From contig CALPIR020000125.1 in the NCBI GenBank assembly GCA_943323675.2, forward strand, positions 1-6,792: a DNA stretch of 6,792 nt. The letters are read 5' to 3'. Below, in pieces: positions 6,791 through 6,792 of the stretch; positions within the stretch are counted from its first letter, which is position 1, and every line of letters begins with the position of its first letter. Below the pieces are notes generated by a model. It was not told where the DNA came from and searched no databases. It was given only the letters and a program-made list of their open reading frames with translations. The position numbers and the translations under genes are program-made. This DNA is from Chitinophaga pinensis. Lineage in GTDB: Bacteria; Bacteroidota; Bacteroidia; UKL13-3.

Positions 6791-6792
6791 GA

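Overview
The window looks like a chromosomal segment of a Gram-negative Bacteroidota bacterium. The DNA is AT-rich, Shine-Dalgarno sequences are weak or absent, and there are TAnnTTTG-like promoter strings. The proteins carry phylum-typical wording, such as PurH beginning ALISVFYKDGL and ending YFTGIRHFKH, and MreC with FRFNNYQ after its membrane anchor. I cannot place it below phylum or class. Apart from the gene cut by the left edge, every reading frame is intact. No tRNA, rRNA, CRISPR array, insertion sequence or prophage signal is visible.

Layout. Four genes on the minus strand run leftwards from 4401: murB (peptidoglycan precursor synthesis), purH (last two steps of IMP synthesis), mreB (cell-shape actin homologue) and the first 160 codons of mreC (MreB partner), which leaves the window at base 1. 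The gaps of 104, 148 and 103 bp hold possible promoters and small inverted or direct repeats. Divergent from murB, across 68 bp, is a plus-strand gene (4470-6347) for a five-helix membrane enzyme of the LtaS/MdoB-like phosphoglycerol or phosphoethanolamine transferase family. From the right edge a minus-strand MmcQ/YjbR-family gene (6437-6790) runs towards it. Tucked exactly between the two is a 30-codon frame (6348-6440, minus) for a one-helix membrane microprotein. It overlaps the MmcQ/YjbR stop by ATGA and ends one base from the transferase stop.

How the genes fit together. MurB makes UDP-MurNAc, the first committed peptidoglycan precursor. MreB and MreC position the elongation machinery that uses the lipid-linked product. 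The transferase is also an envelope enzyme, so most of the window serves the cell envelope. purH is the metabolic exception, placed upstream of mreBC in an arrangement I recall from other Bacteroidota. MmcQ/YjbR has no firmly established role.

I see no clear new multi-gene system. The observations most worth a second look are the coupled 30-aa membrane protein, the nested inverted repeats ahead of purH, and the unknown substrate of the LtaS-like enzyme together with its GTG start and possible leaderless transcript. No gene-free stretch exceeds 150 bp.
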